From Fredinandcohnia onubensis (lineage in GTDB: Bacteria > Bacillota > Bacilli > Bacillales > Bacillaceae_L), in NCBI RefSeq assembly GCF_002734215.1, contig NZ_NSEB01000004.1:62001-126000 (forward strand): DNA of 64,000 bases, in the 5' to 3' direction. Under the pieces are notes generated by a model. That model had not been told where the DNA came from. It saw nothing but the letters and a program-made list of their open reading frames with translations, and did not search any database. Below, in pieces: positions 25,164 through 33,921 of this stretch. Position 1 is the stretch's first letter. Each line of letters starts with the position of its first letter. A program made the position numbers and the translations under genes.

Positions 25164-26330
25164 ATGAAAATAACAATAGCAGGAACTGGCTATGTTGGTT
25201 TATCAAACGCCGTTCTTTTAGCACAACACAACGAAGTAATTGCCCTTGATATCATTCAAGAAAAAGTAGACATGATTAACAATAAAAAATCACCGATTGT
25301 TGACAAGGAGATCGAAGAATATTTAGCCACTAAGGAATTAAATTTAACGGCAACGACAGATAATTTTAAGGCATATAAAGATGCTGAATATGTGATCATT
25401 TCTACTCCAACCAATTACGATCCAGAAAAGAACTATTTTAATACTCGAACAGTTGAAGCTGTTATCGCGAATGTTTTATCCATTAATCCTGAGGCGATTA
25501 TGGTTATTAAATCAACAGTGCCTGTAGGCTACACGAAAAAAATTAAAGAAAAATTCGAAACAGACAATGTCATCTTCTCACCAGAGTTCTTAAGAGAAGG
25601 AAAAGCATTGTACGATAACCTACACCCGTCACGCATAATTGTGGGTGAACAATCAGAACGAGCAAAAGTTTTTGCTGATTTATTAGTACAAGGTGCTATA
25701 AAGGATGATATATCTGTCCTCTTTACGAATTCAACGGAAGCAGAAGCGATTAAATTGTTTGCAAATACGTACCTTGCAATGCGAGTTGCCTTTTTCAATG
25801 AACTTGATTCTTACGCAGAAGTGCGAGGATTAGATTCAAAACAAATTATTGACGGTGTTGGACTTGACCCACGTATAGGAAGACACTACAACAATCCTTC
25901 GTTTGGTTATGGAGGCTACTGTCTACCGAAAGATACGAAACAGCTTTTAGCTAATTATGCGGATGTACCGAACAATATCATGACTGCCATTGTTGATGCG
26001 AATCGAACAAGGAAAGACCATGTTGCCGAAATGATTCTTAAGAGGAATCCAAAGGTAGTAGGGATATATCGACTTACAATGAAAATGGATTCGGATAACT
26101 TTAGACAATCTGCTATTCAGGGTGTTATGAAGCGCATTAAAGCTCAAGGGGTTGAAGTAGTTGTATATGAACCAGCACTTCAAGAGGAAACCTTCTTTAA
26201 TTCCCAAGTTATTAAAGACTTTGAGGAATTCAAAGAAATGAGTGACATCATTGTAGCAAATCGACTTACTGATGATCTACGAGATGTAGTGGATAAGGTC
26301 TATACAAGGGATTTGTTCAGTAGAGATTAA
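25164..26330 (+). CDS. ugd: UDP-glucose 6-dehydrogenase
   Basis: A 388-residue UDP-glucose/GDP-mannose dehydrogenase family protein of the short (about 388-residue) Ugd type, which oxidises UDP-glucose to UDP-glucuronate using two NAD. The N-terminal Rossmann motif is [14 protein letters not shown]; other landmarks are [31 protein letters not shown], the catalytic Cys in [13 protein letters not shown] and the C-terminal UDP-binding domain. GAGGAG precedes the ATG and a strong terminator follows, so it is monocistronic. It probably supplies uronic acid for capsule or teichuronic-acid-like polymer made by neighbouring glycan genes. A ManNAc-type substrate is less likely given length and motif set. 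Confidence 0.92.
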   Translation: MKITIAGTGYVGLSNAVLLAQHNEVIALDIIQEKVDMINNKKSPIVDKEIEEYLATKELNLTATTDNFKAYKDAEYVIISTPTNYDPEKNYFNTRTVEAVIANVLSINPEAIMVIKSTVPVGYTKKIKEKFETDNVIFSPEFLREGKALYDNLHPSRIIVGEQSERAKVFADLLVQGAIKDDISVLFTNSTEAEAIKLFANTYLAMRVAFFNELDSYAEVRGLDSKQIIDGVGLDPRIGRHYNNPSFGYGGYCLPKDTKQLLANYADVPNNIMTAIVDANRTRKDHVAEMILKRNPKVVGIYRLTMKMDSDNFRQSAIQGVMKRIKAQGVEVVVYEPALQEETFFNSQVIKDFEEFKEMSDIIVANRLTDDLRDVVDKVYTRDLFSRD

Positions 26331-26387
26331 CTTCTAATCATCACTGGATTGCTTGTGTTAAATAACGAAGTATATAGCAAATATAAA

Positions 26388-26425
26388 GGCCCACTTTACT
26401 TAAATTGTAAAGTGGGCTATTTATT
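26388..26425 (+). terminator. Rho-independent terminator after ugd
   Basis: GCCCACTTTAC pairs with GTAAAGTGGGC across a seven-base loop and is followed by ATTTATTTT. Confidence 0.88.
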
Positions 26426-26631
26426 TTGTCAGGATATATAGCCCAATTATTATATCTCCCTTAAATTTATGCCCCCTTTTTTATTATTACAATCTATAAC
26501 ATTGGTGAATGGATATAAAGTATTCAATGGACGGTACCAATAGGCCTATTGCTAAACTATGAAAATTTATACATAAGTACTATACCGCCAAAAAGTTTTT
26601 TGCATATTTTATAACAAAGGAGTAGATAAAA

Positions 26632-27567
26632 ATGGGCATAAAAGACAAATACCAGATTGAAAGGAAATATATTTCCTTTGGTGATTCTCGGTCAGGTCAA
26701 AAACTAAATAAAGTTTTATTTGTTGTCGCACATGAAACAGCAAATAATACAGCGGATGCTGATGACCATTACCGTTATTTTAACCGACATCCATCGAGTT
26801 CTTCCGCCCATACGTTCATAGATGATAATAAAATTTTAGAGATCATTCCACTTGATGAAAAAGCCTGGCATGTGAATTACAATAAACCTGCTGATAATAG
26901 AATGTTTGGGGATGACGCAAATGATGCAGCAATCGGTGTCGAGTTGTGCAGGACTGGAAACTTTAAACAGGCCTATGACAGATATGTTTGGTACCACGCA
27001 TATCTTTGCCAAAAATTTAATTTAATTCCTGAAAAACATATCGTATCGCATAGTGTACTTGATCCACAAAGAAGGACGGATCCTGAAAGTTGGTTAAGGC
27101 CAAATGGTGTGACCTGGGAACAATTTATTAAAGATGTTCGTAATTATTACGATAAATGGGAAGATGAAGTTAGAGTTCAAGGGACTCCAAGAGGAATAGG
27201 TATTGCTATTTCTAAATATCCAGATGGCTACGGAGTTAATTATTACAGTACTCCTAACGGTAGTTTTAAAGGAAGAATAACCAATAAAATTCCGTATATT
27301 GTGTATGCCGTAAAGGATGGTTACGTGGACATTGGGCAAAGTTCATGGATATCCATGGAACATGTAGATTTTAAAAGACATACGGCTACGTCAAAGTATC
27401 CTAGAGGATATGGAGTGAACTATTATAATGCCCCAAATGGTACATTCAAAGGTAAAATAACAGAACCTATTCCATATTTAGTCTATGACCGAAGAGATGG
27501 TTGGGTAGACATTGGACAAAGCTCTTGGATACCGGAGGAGCATATGATTATTGAAACACAGCTTTAA
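26632..27567 (+). CDS. N-acetylmuramoyl-L-alanine amidase with two C-terminal SH3-like repeats
   Basis: 311 residues with no signal peptide. Residues 1-170 are an Amidase_2 (PGRP/T7-lysozyme-like) domain with zinc ligands in VAHETANNT, SAHTFID and SHSVLDPQRRTDPE. This cuts the bond between muramic acid and the stem peptide. Residues about 190-305 hold two tandem copies of a roughly 60-residue cell-wall-binding unit (each with SKYP-GYGVNYY, PNG-FKG-I, IPY-VY and DIGQSSWI). Lack of a secretion signal suggests a phage-type endolysin origin or non-classical release; no holin or phage genes are near. AAAGGAG precedes the ATG and a terminator follows. Confidence 0.9.
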   Translation: MGIKDKYQIERKYISFGDSRSGQKLNKVLFVVAHETANNTADADDHYRYFNRHPSSSSAHTFIDDNKILEIIPLDEKAWHVNYNKPADNRMFGDDANDAAIGVELCRTGNFKQAYDRYVWYHAYLCQKFNLIPEKHIVSHSVLDPQRRTDPESWLRPNGVTWEQFIKDVRNYYDKWEDEVRVQGTPRGIGIAISKYPDGYGVNYYSTPNGSFKGRITNKIPYIVYAVKDGYVDIGQSSWISMEHVDFKRHTATSKYPRGYGVNYYNAPNGTFKGKITEPIPYLVYDRRDGWVDIGQSSWIPEEHMIIETQL

Positions 27568-27590
27568 TTACAAAATAAGTATGACATAGT

Positions 27591-27620
27591 ACCCTATCTC
27601 ATAAGGAGGTGGGGTTTTAT
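27591..27620 (+). terminator. Terminator after the amidase gene
   Basis: ACCCTATCTC pairs with GAGGTGGGGT (two G-U pairs) around ATAAG, followed by TTTATTTATTTT. The rest of the gap to 27956 shows no gene. Confidence 0.75.
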
Positions 27621-27956
27621 TTATTTTAGTAGTTAAGTCTAAAGGTTTAAATCTGCAAAACCTTTTTTGTAGGGAACAATGTAAAAGACATAGTAAAAGT
27701 CGGTGAGTTACAAGCGTTTTTCCCAACTACTTCTTTTTTTACTTAGATTATGTTTAAATTATATATAAACGTTTTCGATGCCTTAGGGTAATAGAATAAG
27801 TTGTTGGTTTTGTGTAAGGTTCTGAAGAAATGCAATCAGATAGTATTTCATTTACATGGGAGCCCGGTTTGTTGCCAACTTTTTTCTATCATAGTATCTG
27901 ATTGGAAATTAAAGGGTAAAAAGAAAGTATGGACATAGAAATGAAGGGGTTTGCAA

Positions 27957-30284
27957 ATGAAAAAAGTGTTTGTGTTTGAACACGTGGTTTATAGGGGTTC
28001 TGTTGAAAAAGAATTATATTACTTTTGCCTAAGAAAACAATTATCATTAATCAAGTATTTCTTTACCTATTTTTTTAGCTCTATTCTCCATTTTTTTAAG
28101 GGTGTGTCCAAAAAGAAGTATTACGAGAAAAGATTAAGCTTTTTAAAAGATGTTAGAGATGTTGAGGGGACTATTGAAAGGTTTTGGAAATCAAGAAATA
28201 AAAAACTTTCCTCCATTGCATCTGATAAAGAGAGAATATGGATAAGTGAATATCCAGTTGTTTTACTTTCAAAATTGGCTGAGCAACATGGAGCGGAATT
28301 AATAGCAAATGAGTATGATATTTTAACTGGTCAATTTTTGAATTTTAAGGACGTTTACCACTTATATGATGAAAAACTACAGGGTGATAACACACAAGTT
28401 TATGATCAATATCATTCTAAATTGAAAAAGGTCAGTAGTGCAAACTTTAATATAGTTCACAACAATAGGTCATATATTAGCAGTGGAGGGTATTGGTTCT
28501 ATAGAGTACTTTCTATCACCTATACCTACTTTATGCTTCTAGCGATGGGAGTTTGTCTAGGGGTTATCTCTATGTATTTTGGTGCTGCGCAATATATCAT
28601 GCCAATGTTTCTCTCCTATTTTAAAGTGGATTATTTACCGTTATTGAACATATTTCCTGTTGTCTTGTGTATCTTTTTGTTTTATTTCGTCTTCAATAGG
28701 GTTTGGGTTAGCTTCCTAATTACATCAATTCTAACTATGGGGTTAACATGGATTAATTATTTCAAATTACTCATTCGAAATGATCCTTTACTGGCAGCCG
28801 ATATAAATTTACTTTTTGAATCAATGGACATGGCTGGTAGGTATGAGATGGAGTTGAATTGGAAAATCACTGCAGTCATAATTGCTTGTCTACTAGGTAC
28901 TGTTTACGCTTTCTTTTTCATAAAGGGTAAAATACAGTTACTTCGGGTACGGCTACTAGGAGTATTGGTTCTTGTAATGGTGGGTATATATTCTTTTAAT
29001 CATTATTATATAAATGAGGAGCTTTACGCGGCTACGAAAAATTTTGATTTAATCAATCGGTGGTCGTCTACTCAGCTATATATTTCAAAAGGCTTTGTCT
29101 ATCCATTCATCTATAGCTTTAAAACTGCAATTGATGTAAAGCCGGAGGGATACAATAAACGTGTAGCCGAAGAGATTATTAATGATTATGAACGCTCTGA
29201 TATTCCAAATGCTCAAAAGGTAAATGTTATTTCTATTATGCTGGAGTCTTATAATGACTTTTCAAAGTTTAAACAAATCGAGTTTACTGAAGACGTATAT
29301 AAGCATTATCACCAAATTAAGGAAGAGGGATATTCTGGGGAATTAGTCACCAATATTTTTGCGGGGGGTACAGTTGATACCGAACGGAGTTTCATTACTG
29401 GATATACATCCTTAGCTAATTTTAGATCAACTGTTAACTCATATGTTCACTATTTTAAAGGGCAGGGCTATACGGTTGAGGGAAGTCATCCAGGCTATGA
29501 GTGGTTTTATAACCGAAAGAACATGAATGAATATTTTGGCTTTGAAAACTACTATTTTTATGAAAATCATTATTCGGAGCTAGCGGATAGCCAAATAGCT
29601 GGGGACAATATTTTATTCCCAGAAATGATTAAGTTTTACGAAAAAAATAAGAAAACGGGTAAGCCTTATTTTAGTTTTAACGTGACCTATCAAAATCATG
29701 GACCATATTCGACTGAGGCTTTGACAGATGTTCAGTACATTAAAAATAAAGGGTATTCAGAAGAGGAATATAATATTTTGAATAACTACTTTAAAGGAAT
29801 TGCTTCGACAAATGAACAATTAAAATTATTTATTGATTTCTTTAGAAAAGAAGAAGAGCCGGTTGTCATTATATTGTTTGGTGACCACAACCCATGGCTT
29901 GGTGATAATAGTATTGTATATAAAAGCGTTGGTATTAGCCTAGATGTTAGTAAAGAAGAAGGATTTTACAATTACTATAATACACCTTATGTCATTTGGG
30001 GGAATGACAGCGCAAAGAAGGCACTTCAATCAGACTTGAAGGGAGCCGGTCCAACAATTGGTCCTTATTTTCTCATGAATGAATTTTTTGAACTAGCAGG
30101 ATATGAGGGGAATGAGTTTATGAAATATTCAAATGAATTTAAAGAGGATATTGACGTAGTACATCGAACAGGGCGTTATGAGGAATTTGGCAACCTGACA
30201 TCTATTTTATCCCCTGAATCTAAACAAAAGCTTAACGAATTCTTGCATGTTCAGCATTATTGGAAAAAGAATTTTAATGACTGA
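27957..30284 (+). CDS. LTA-synthase-like phosphoglycerol transferase with an N-terminal degenerate HAD domain
   Basis: About 775 residues in three parts. Residues 1-150 align with HAD-IB (SerB-like) phosphatases: opening FVFEHVVYRGS, helical cap, WISEYPVVLLSKLAEQ at 95 and a TGQFLNF segment. The catalytic DxDxT, however, reads VFEHV, so phosphatase activity should be lost. Residues about 175-360 carry five or so membrane segments. Residues about 415-700 form a sulfatase-fold, LTA-synthase-type domain with nucleophile Thr in FAGGTVDTERSF (about 470), NVTYQNHGPY and the metal loop FGDHNPW. It probably transfers phosphoglycerol or a similar group to a surface polymer. ATG 27957 has GAAGGGG 7 bp upstream. 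Confidence 0.85.
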   Translation: MKKVFVFEHVVYRGSVEKELYYFCLRKQLSLIKYFFTYFFSSILHFFKGVSKKKYYEKRLSFLKDVRDVEGTIERFWKSRNKKLSSIASDKERIWISEYPVVLLSKLAEQHGAELIANEYDILTGQFLNFKDVYHLYDEKLQGDNTQVYDQYHSKLKKVSSANFNIVHNNRSYISSGGYWFYRVLSITYTYFMLLAMGVCLGVISMYFGAAQYIMPMFLSYFKVDYLPLLNIFPVVLCIFLFYFVFNRVWVSFLITSILTMGLTWINYFKLLIRNDPLLAADINLLFESMDMAGRYEMELNWKITAVIIACLLGTVYAFFFIKGKIQLLRVRLLGVLVLVMVGIYSFNHYYINEELYAATKNFDLINRWSSTQLYISKGFVYPFIYSFKTAIDVKPEGYNKRVAEEIINDYERSDIPNAQKVNVISIMLESYNDFSKFKQIEFTEDVYKHYHQIKEEGYSGELVTNIFAGGTVDTERSFITGYTSLANFRSTVNSYVHYFKGQGYTVEGSHPGYEWFYNRKNMNEYFGFENYYFYENHYSELADSQIAGDNILFPEMIKFYEKNKKTGKPYFSFNVTYQNHGPYSTEALTDVQYIKNKGYSEEEYNILNNYFKGIASTNEQLKLFIDFFRKEEEPVVIILFGDHNPWLGDNSIVYKSVGISLDVSKEEGFYNYYNTPYVIWGNDSAKKALQSDLKGAGPTIGPYFLMNEFFELAGYEGNEFMKYSNEFKEDIDVVHRTGRYEEFGNLTSILSPESKQKLNEFLHVQHYWKKNFND

Positions 30285-30606
30285 GGCAGGGACAGGGATA
30301 CGTTATTATTGAAACTGAAGAGATATGAGGCATCATTATTAGGCAACTATTAGGAATTCAAGAGTGATATACAAAGGGGCTAGTGGTGCTGTCAGTGAGA
30401 TGGATGGATAGGTTCGCTTTAAAGGTGGGGAGATGTACAAGTCCTGTGCCCCACCCCTCTTAATAATAACCTTCTACAATAAAGGCTAGCAAACTTAATA
30501 GCACGAGTAGGTTGAGGTACCCATCATCGTGACTGAGCCCATTGAAAAAGATTTTTTTATGTAATGTATGAAATGGACTATAAGAGATATATTCTGATAA
30601 TAAGTA
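30285..30606. other. Intergenic region with a short GC-rich hairpin
   Basis: No gene is seen. GGTGGGG (30424-30430) and CCCCACC (30449-30455) form a hairpin, and GGCAGGGACAGGGATA next to the upstream stop codon looks like a decayed fragment of the dispersed element. Confidence 0.4.
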
Positions 30607-30695
30607 AAGGCTCCTTTCGTATTATAGGTCTGATTTGGTCAAATTTTTTATCTAACCAAATTAACCTATAATATTAAAATAAGGGGCTTTTTTTA
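30607..30695 (+). terminator. Long three-tier hairpin with T-run
   Basis: AAGGCTCCTT pairs with AAGGGGCTTTT; inside it ATTATAGGT pairs with ACCTATAAT, and ATTTGGT with ACCAAAT. The final strand ends in six T, so it can terminate transcription, but it is longer than a standard terminator. Confidence 0.6.
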
Positions 30696-30950
30696 ATTTG
30701 TACTAGCTTTTTTAAGTTTATGGCAAGTATTAGTTATTAATTGAAGATTAAATTCGAAATATAACTCATATGAGATGGACGAAGAACTGTCCTTGTGATT
30801 CAACACATAATGCTTATTACCTATTTTTACTTATTTAGGAAATTATGGTTGCATATTGTAGTAGTATGTATATGGTGTGGTTTTTGATAGAGATGTGAAA
30901 CGGATGACATTGTACTGTTATCCACGCCATTGTTGGAGGGGAGAGTAAAA

Positions 30951-32342
30951 GTGAAGAGACTATTAATGAGCTTGGTTATGTTGGCACTTGTGCTGTCGGC
31001 GTGTTCGAAGGATGAGAGTCAGCAGGCCAAAGCTGAACCTGAGGAACCGAAGTCGGAGGAAACAACTAATGTAGAAAAAGATGAGGAGCCAAAGGAGGAA
31101 GCTTATACTCCAAAAGAAGTTCCCTACTATGAAATTGAAGGTGTCGACCGAGAGCTAACTGAGCTTGAGCAGGAGATGCTGCGGCACCCTGGGATTTTTA
31201 GTGGTGATAATTATGATGAAGCAAAGGTTCATGAAGCACTCGAACAGTTGCCAGATAACTTGACTATGGAGCAATATGTTGAAGAACTGAAAAATTTATT
31301 TACTGAGGATTACCATAAAGAAATGGAAACACTTCTGACTTTTGATTCGACGATTGAGGTTGATATAGATCGACCTGATGAATCGGTTGATGCGCCAACC
31401 TTAAAAACAGCTCATTATGCTATATTAGTAGATGCCAGCGGCAGTATGGCGGCAAGGATTGGTGGCAAAACAAGAATGGAAGCCGCGAAGGAAGCTGTAA
31501 TGGAATTCGCGGAACAAGTCCCGGAGAATGCAACGATTTCACTCCGTGTATACGGACACAAGGGTTCAAACTCTAATGCTGATAAAGGCCTGTCCTGTGA
31601 CAGTACGGAAGTTCTATATAATGGTAGTTTTGAAACCGCAGGATTCCAAAATGCATTATCACAAGTGAAGCCGGTTGGCTGGACACCTATCGCGCTTGGG
31701 CTGCAAATGGTCAAGGGAGATATTCCGGAAGGCACCGAAGATGTAGTGGTATATGTTGTAAGTGATGGGATTGAAACTTGTGATGGTAATCCAGTACAAG
31801 AGGCGAAAAATCTTGTTTCATCCGATATCCAAACAGTCGTCAATATCATCGGTTTTGATGTCGATAACGAAGGTCAAAAGCTACTTAAGGAAGTAGCGAG
31901 CGCTGGAAACGGCGAGTTCACCTACGTTAATTCAGAACAGGATCTGAAGAAATATATGAGAGCGCAATATGAGGAAATCCAAAAAAGATGGCTCGAGTGG
32001 AAAGAAGCCGGAAAACAACAAGCATACGATATTAAGGAAGAGAAAAAGAAATTAGCTTATGACACAAAGGAAAGTATGAAGGAAAAAAGCACCCGTGAGA
32101 AGGAGCGTATGAAAGAAGCGCAGGCATATCTCAAGGAACGCTTTGAGGACTACGATCATCCAGCTCGAAAAATGTTCTCTGACATCGTCGATTATGGAAA
32201 TACCAAGTGGCGCTATGCCGTCGATAATGGAAATCGCCTCTGGAGAGAAGCAGTCGAAAACGGCAACCGCGAATGGCGCGAATACGTTGACGAAGGAAAC
32301 CAGAAAATACGAGAAACCGTTGATAAGAAGAATGGTAACTAA
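30951..32342 (+). CDS. VWA-domain lipoprotein with C-terminal 11-residue repeats
   Basis: About 463 residues. GTG 30951 (GGAGGGGAG 7 bp upstream) gives a lipoprotein signal peptide with LVLSAC (Cys at about 18), so it is surface-anchored. After an acidic linker, a von Willebrand factor A domain (about residues 155-345) shows the metal-ion site DASGS and a later Thr/Asp loop. A highly charged helical segment follows (about 350-410). The C terminus has four consecutive 11-residue units of pattern D/E-x-GN-xx-W/I-R-x-x-V (32191-32322). It resembles Bacillus YwmC/YwmD-type VWA proteins in its first part. Role unknown; metal-dependent protein binding at the cell surface is the family norm. Confidence 0.82.
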   Translation: MKRLLMSLVMLALVLSACSKDESQQAKAEPEEPKSEETTNVEKDEEPKEEAYTPKEVPYYEIEGVDRELTELEQEMLRHPGIFSGDNYDEAKVHEALEQLPDNLTMEQYVEELKNLFTEDYHKEMETLLTFDSTIEVDIDRPDESVDAPTLKTAHYAILVDASGSMAARIGGKTRMEAAKEAVMEFAEQVPENATISLRVYGHKGSNSNADKGLSCDSTEVLYNGSFETAGFQNALSQVKPVGWTPIALGLQMVKGDIPEGTEDVVVYVVSDGIETCDGNPVQEAKNLVSSDIQTVVNIIGFDVDNEGQKLLKEVASAGNGEFTYVNSEQDLKKYMRAQYEEIQKRWLEWKEAGKQQAYDIKEEKKKLAYDTKESMKEKSTREKERMKEAQAYLKERFEDYDHPARKMFSDIVDYGNTKWRYAVDNGNRLWREAVENGNREWREYVDEGNQKIRETVDKKNGN

Positions 32343-32374
32343 AAGACCAGGGCAATGCTCCTGGTCTTTTTTTG
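32342..32374 (+). terminator. Rho-independent terminator after the VWA gene
   Basis: AAAGACCAGG pairs with CCTGGTCTTT around a short loop, followed by a T-run. It overlaps the end of the gene by one base. Confidence 0.9.
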
Positions 32375-32423
32375 GTGGGACTAATATGGAGCGGGTGGGA
32401 CGAGGATCTGTTCCCCCGACCCA
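32374..32423. repeat. Dispersed GGGACA element, right half
   Basis: TGGTGGGACTAATATGGAGC then GGGTGGGACGAGGATCTG and TTCCCCCGACCCA. The left half is nearly gone. Confidence 0.75.
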
Positions 32424-32564
32424 TGGTAGATTCGGAGAACAGGTTAATTACACCTTTCTCTTGCAATTGTGACATGCAGGTTTTGTCGATTAAATCATAT
32501 TTTATGTAACCAAACATTTACACCCCCTTAATATTCTCTTTCTATAATTGAGGATAAACTAGTA

Positions 32565-32594
32565 AGTGGGACGAGGGACCTATCCCCGTGACCA
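32565..32594. repeat. Dispersed GGGACA element, right half
   Basis: GTGGGACGAGGGACCTATCC and CCGTGACCA. It lies a few bases before the binding site of the FkbM-type gene. Confidence 0.8.
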
Positions 32595-32615
32595 CATGAG
32601 GGGAGATTATCATGT

Positions 32616-33566
32616 ATGGCGATTCCGAGAGGTGTTTTGAGTAAGCCGGTTTTTGTGAAGTTGTGGGAGAATTATCCGCTTTTTTCAAAGGCGGTCATCA
32701 ATATTGGTATTTTTCTAAAGTATAAGACATTAAAATTGGCTAAGATTCCAAATAAAATTACGCTTCCTTCTAGAAATATTATTTATATCAATAATGCTGA
32801 AAACCGAGGCAGGGCGCTTTTAATCAGTGATGGGATTACGCAATCGCGAGTGTCTGAATTCTGGGGGGAAGCCGTGAAGTCGTACAAGCCAACCCTCGTC
32901 TTGGACATTGGCGTAAATTACGGAGAGTGCATTTTCTCTACTCAGTATGAACAGGGCACGACAATTGTTGGAATTGAAGCGAATAAATATTTGATGGAGT
33001 ACATCGAGCGCTCGCGCCAACAACACGTCAATCGGGACCAAATTAACATCATTCATGCCTTTGCGGGAGAAAATGAAAACCAGGACCAAGCTTTCTTTAT
33101 TGATACCCATTGGTCTGGCACTTCATCAGGCGTGCAAATCTCAGAAAAAAACACCATTGAAAAAACGGAAGTACCTGCGATTACAGTTGATTCCCTCTTT
33201 AGTCAGGAAACTCTAGAAAATCACAGACTCTTATTTAAAATTGACGTCGAAGGTTACGAATACAGCGTTTTAAAAGGAATGATAAATCTCCTGAAAAACT
33301 GCCGTGAAATTATGGGAATCGTCGAGTTTGATAGTCGCTACTTAGAAAAAGCGGGAGTTAACCTAGATTCGTATCTAACCTTTTTAGCAAATTACTTTGA
33401 AATTAAATTTTATAATGAAGATAACAAGCTAAAGAAATTAACCACTCCTTCAATATCTGCACTACAAAAGGAGCTCGGAACCGAGCATATCCACACCGAC
33501 CTAATCCTCCGGGATAGAGGTACCGGTACAGTGTCTCAAAATTTGTCAATAAATCAGCCGTATTGA
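32616..33566 (+). CDS. FkbM family methyltransferase
   Basis: A 316-residue SAM-dependent methyltransferase of the FkbM family, which usually methylates hydroxyl groups of sugars in surface polysaccharides or natural products. The SAM site is LVLDIGVNYGECIFSTQYE (about residue 92) and GIEANKYLMEYIE; the family-typical KIDVEGYEYSVLKGM is near residue 209. There is no signal peptide. GAGGGGAG lies 10 bp before the ATG. A second ATG at 32612 is in another frame and meets a stop soon. It stands alone between a half repeat element and a terminator. A surface-glycan role fits the neighbours but is not proven. Confidence 0.85.
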   Translation: MAIPRGVLSKPVFVKLWENYPLFSKAVINIGIFLKYKTLKLAKIPNKITLPSRNIIYINNAENRGRALLISDGITQSRVSEFWGEAVKSYKPTLVLDIGVNYGECIFSTQYEQGTTIVGIEANKYLMEYIERSRQQHVNRDQINIIHAFAGENENQDQAFFIDTHWSGTSSGVQISEKNTIEKTEVPAITVDSLFSQETLENHRLLFKIDVEGYEYSVLKGMINLLKNCREIMGIVEFDSRYLEKAGVNLDSYLTFLANYFEIKFYNEDNKLKKLTTPSISALQKELGTEHIHTDLILRDRGTGTVSQNLSINQPY

Positions 33567-33639
33567 TGGCGTGGTACCTTGGATTGTATTAATCGGTGCA
33601 ACTATAAAATGGAAATCATGGACGAATAATTGTACAGAT

Positions 33640-33683
33640 AGCTCAACATGCGGTAAAGATCGATCCGCTTGTTGGGCTTTTTA
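33640..33683 (+). terminator. Rho-independent terminator after the FkbM gene
   Basis: AGCTCAACATGCGG pairs with CCGCTTGTTGGGCT (two mismatches) across an 11-base loop and ends in TTTTT. Confidence 0.75.
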
Positions 33684-33742
33684 GCATTCTAAGATTGGTA
33701 TGGGGATGGATGAGCGAAGGTTACCTCTCGTTTTTGTGAAAA

Positions 33743-33774
33743 AGTGGTTAGACAAGCGACCTGTCCCCATGACC
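33743..33774. repeat. Dispersed GGGACA element, degraded right half
   Basis: GTGGTTAGACAAGCGACCTG and TCCCCATGACC. It is the only repeat match in the 355-bp gap before the giant surface-protein gene. Confidence 0.7.
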
Positions 33775-33921
33775 AAAACCACACGCCAACCGGCCCTGCC
33801 CTCCTAATTTGTTTACTGAACATTTACAATTATTACAATTTATTTACGCGGCGGTTATTGGTTGTTCACATGTATTCGATAATATGGTGAAGAATACGAC
33901 AAAATTCGAAGGGAGTCTACA

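Noticed and set aside
26632-27567. Prophage around the amidase gene
   Set aside because: No holin, capsid, terminase, integrase or repressor genes are found on either side; only the one lysin-like gene is present.
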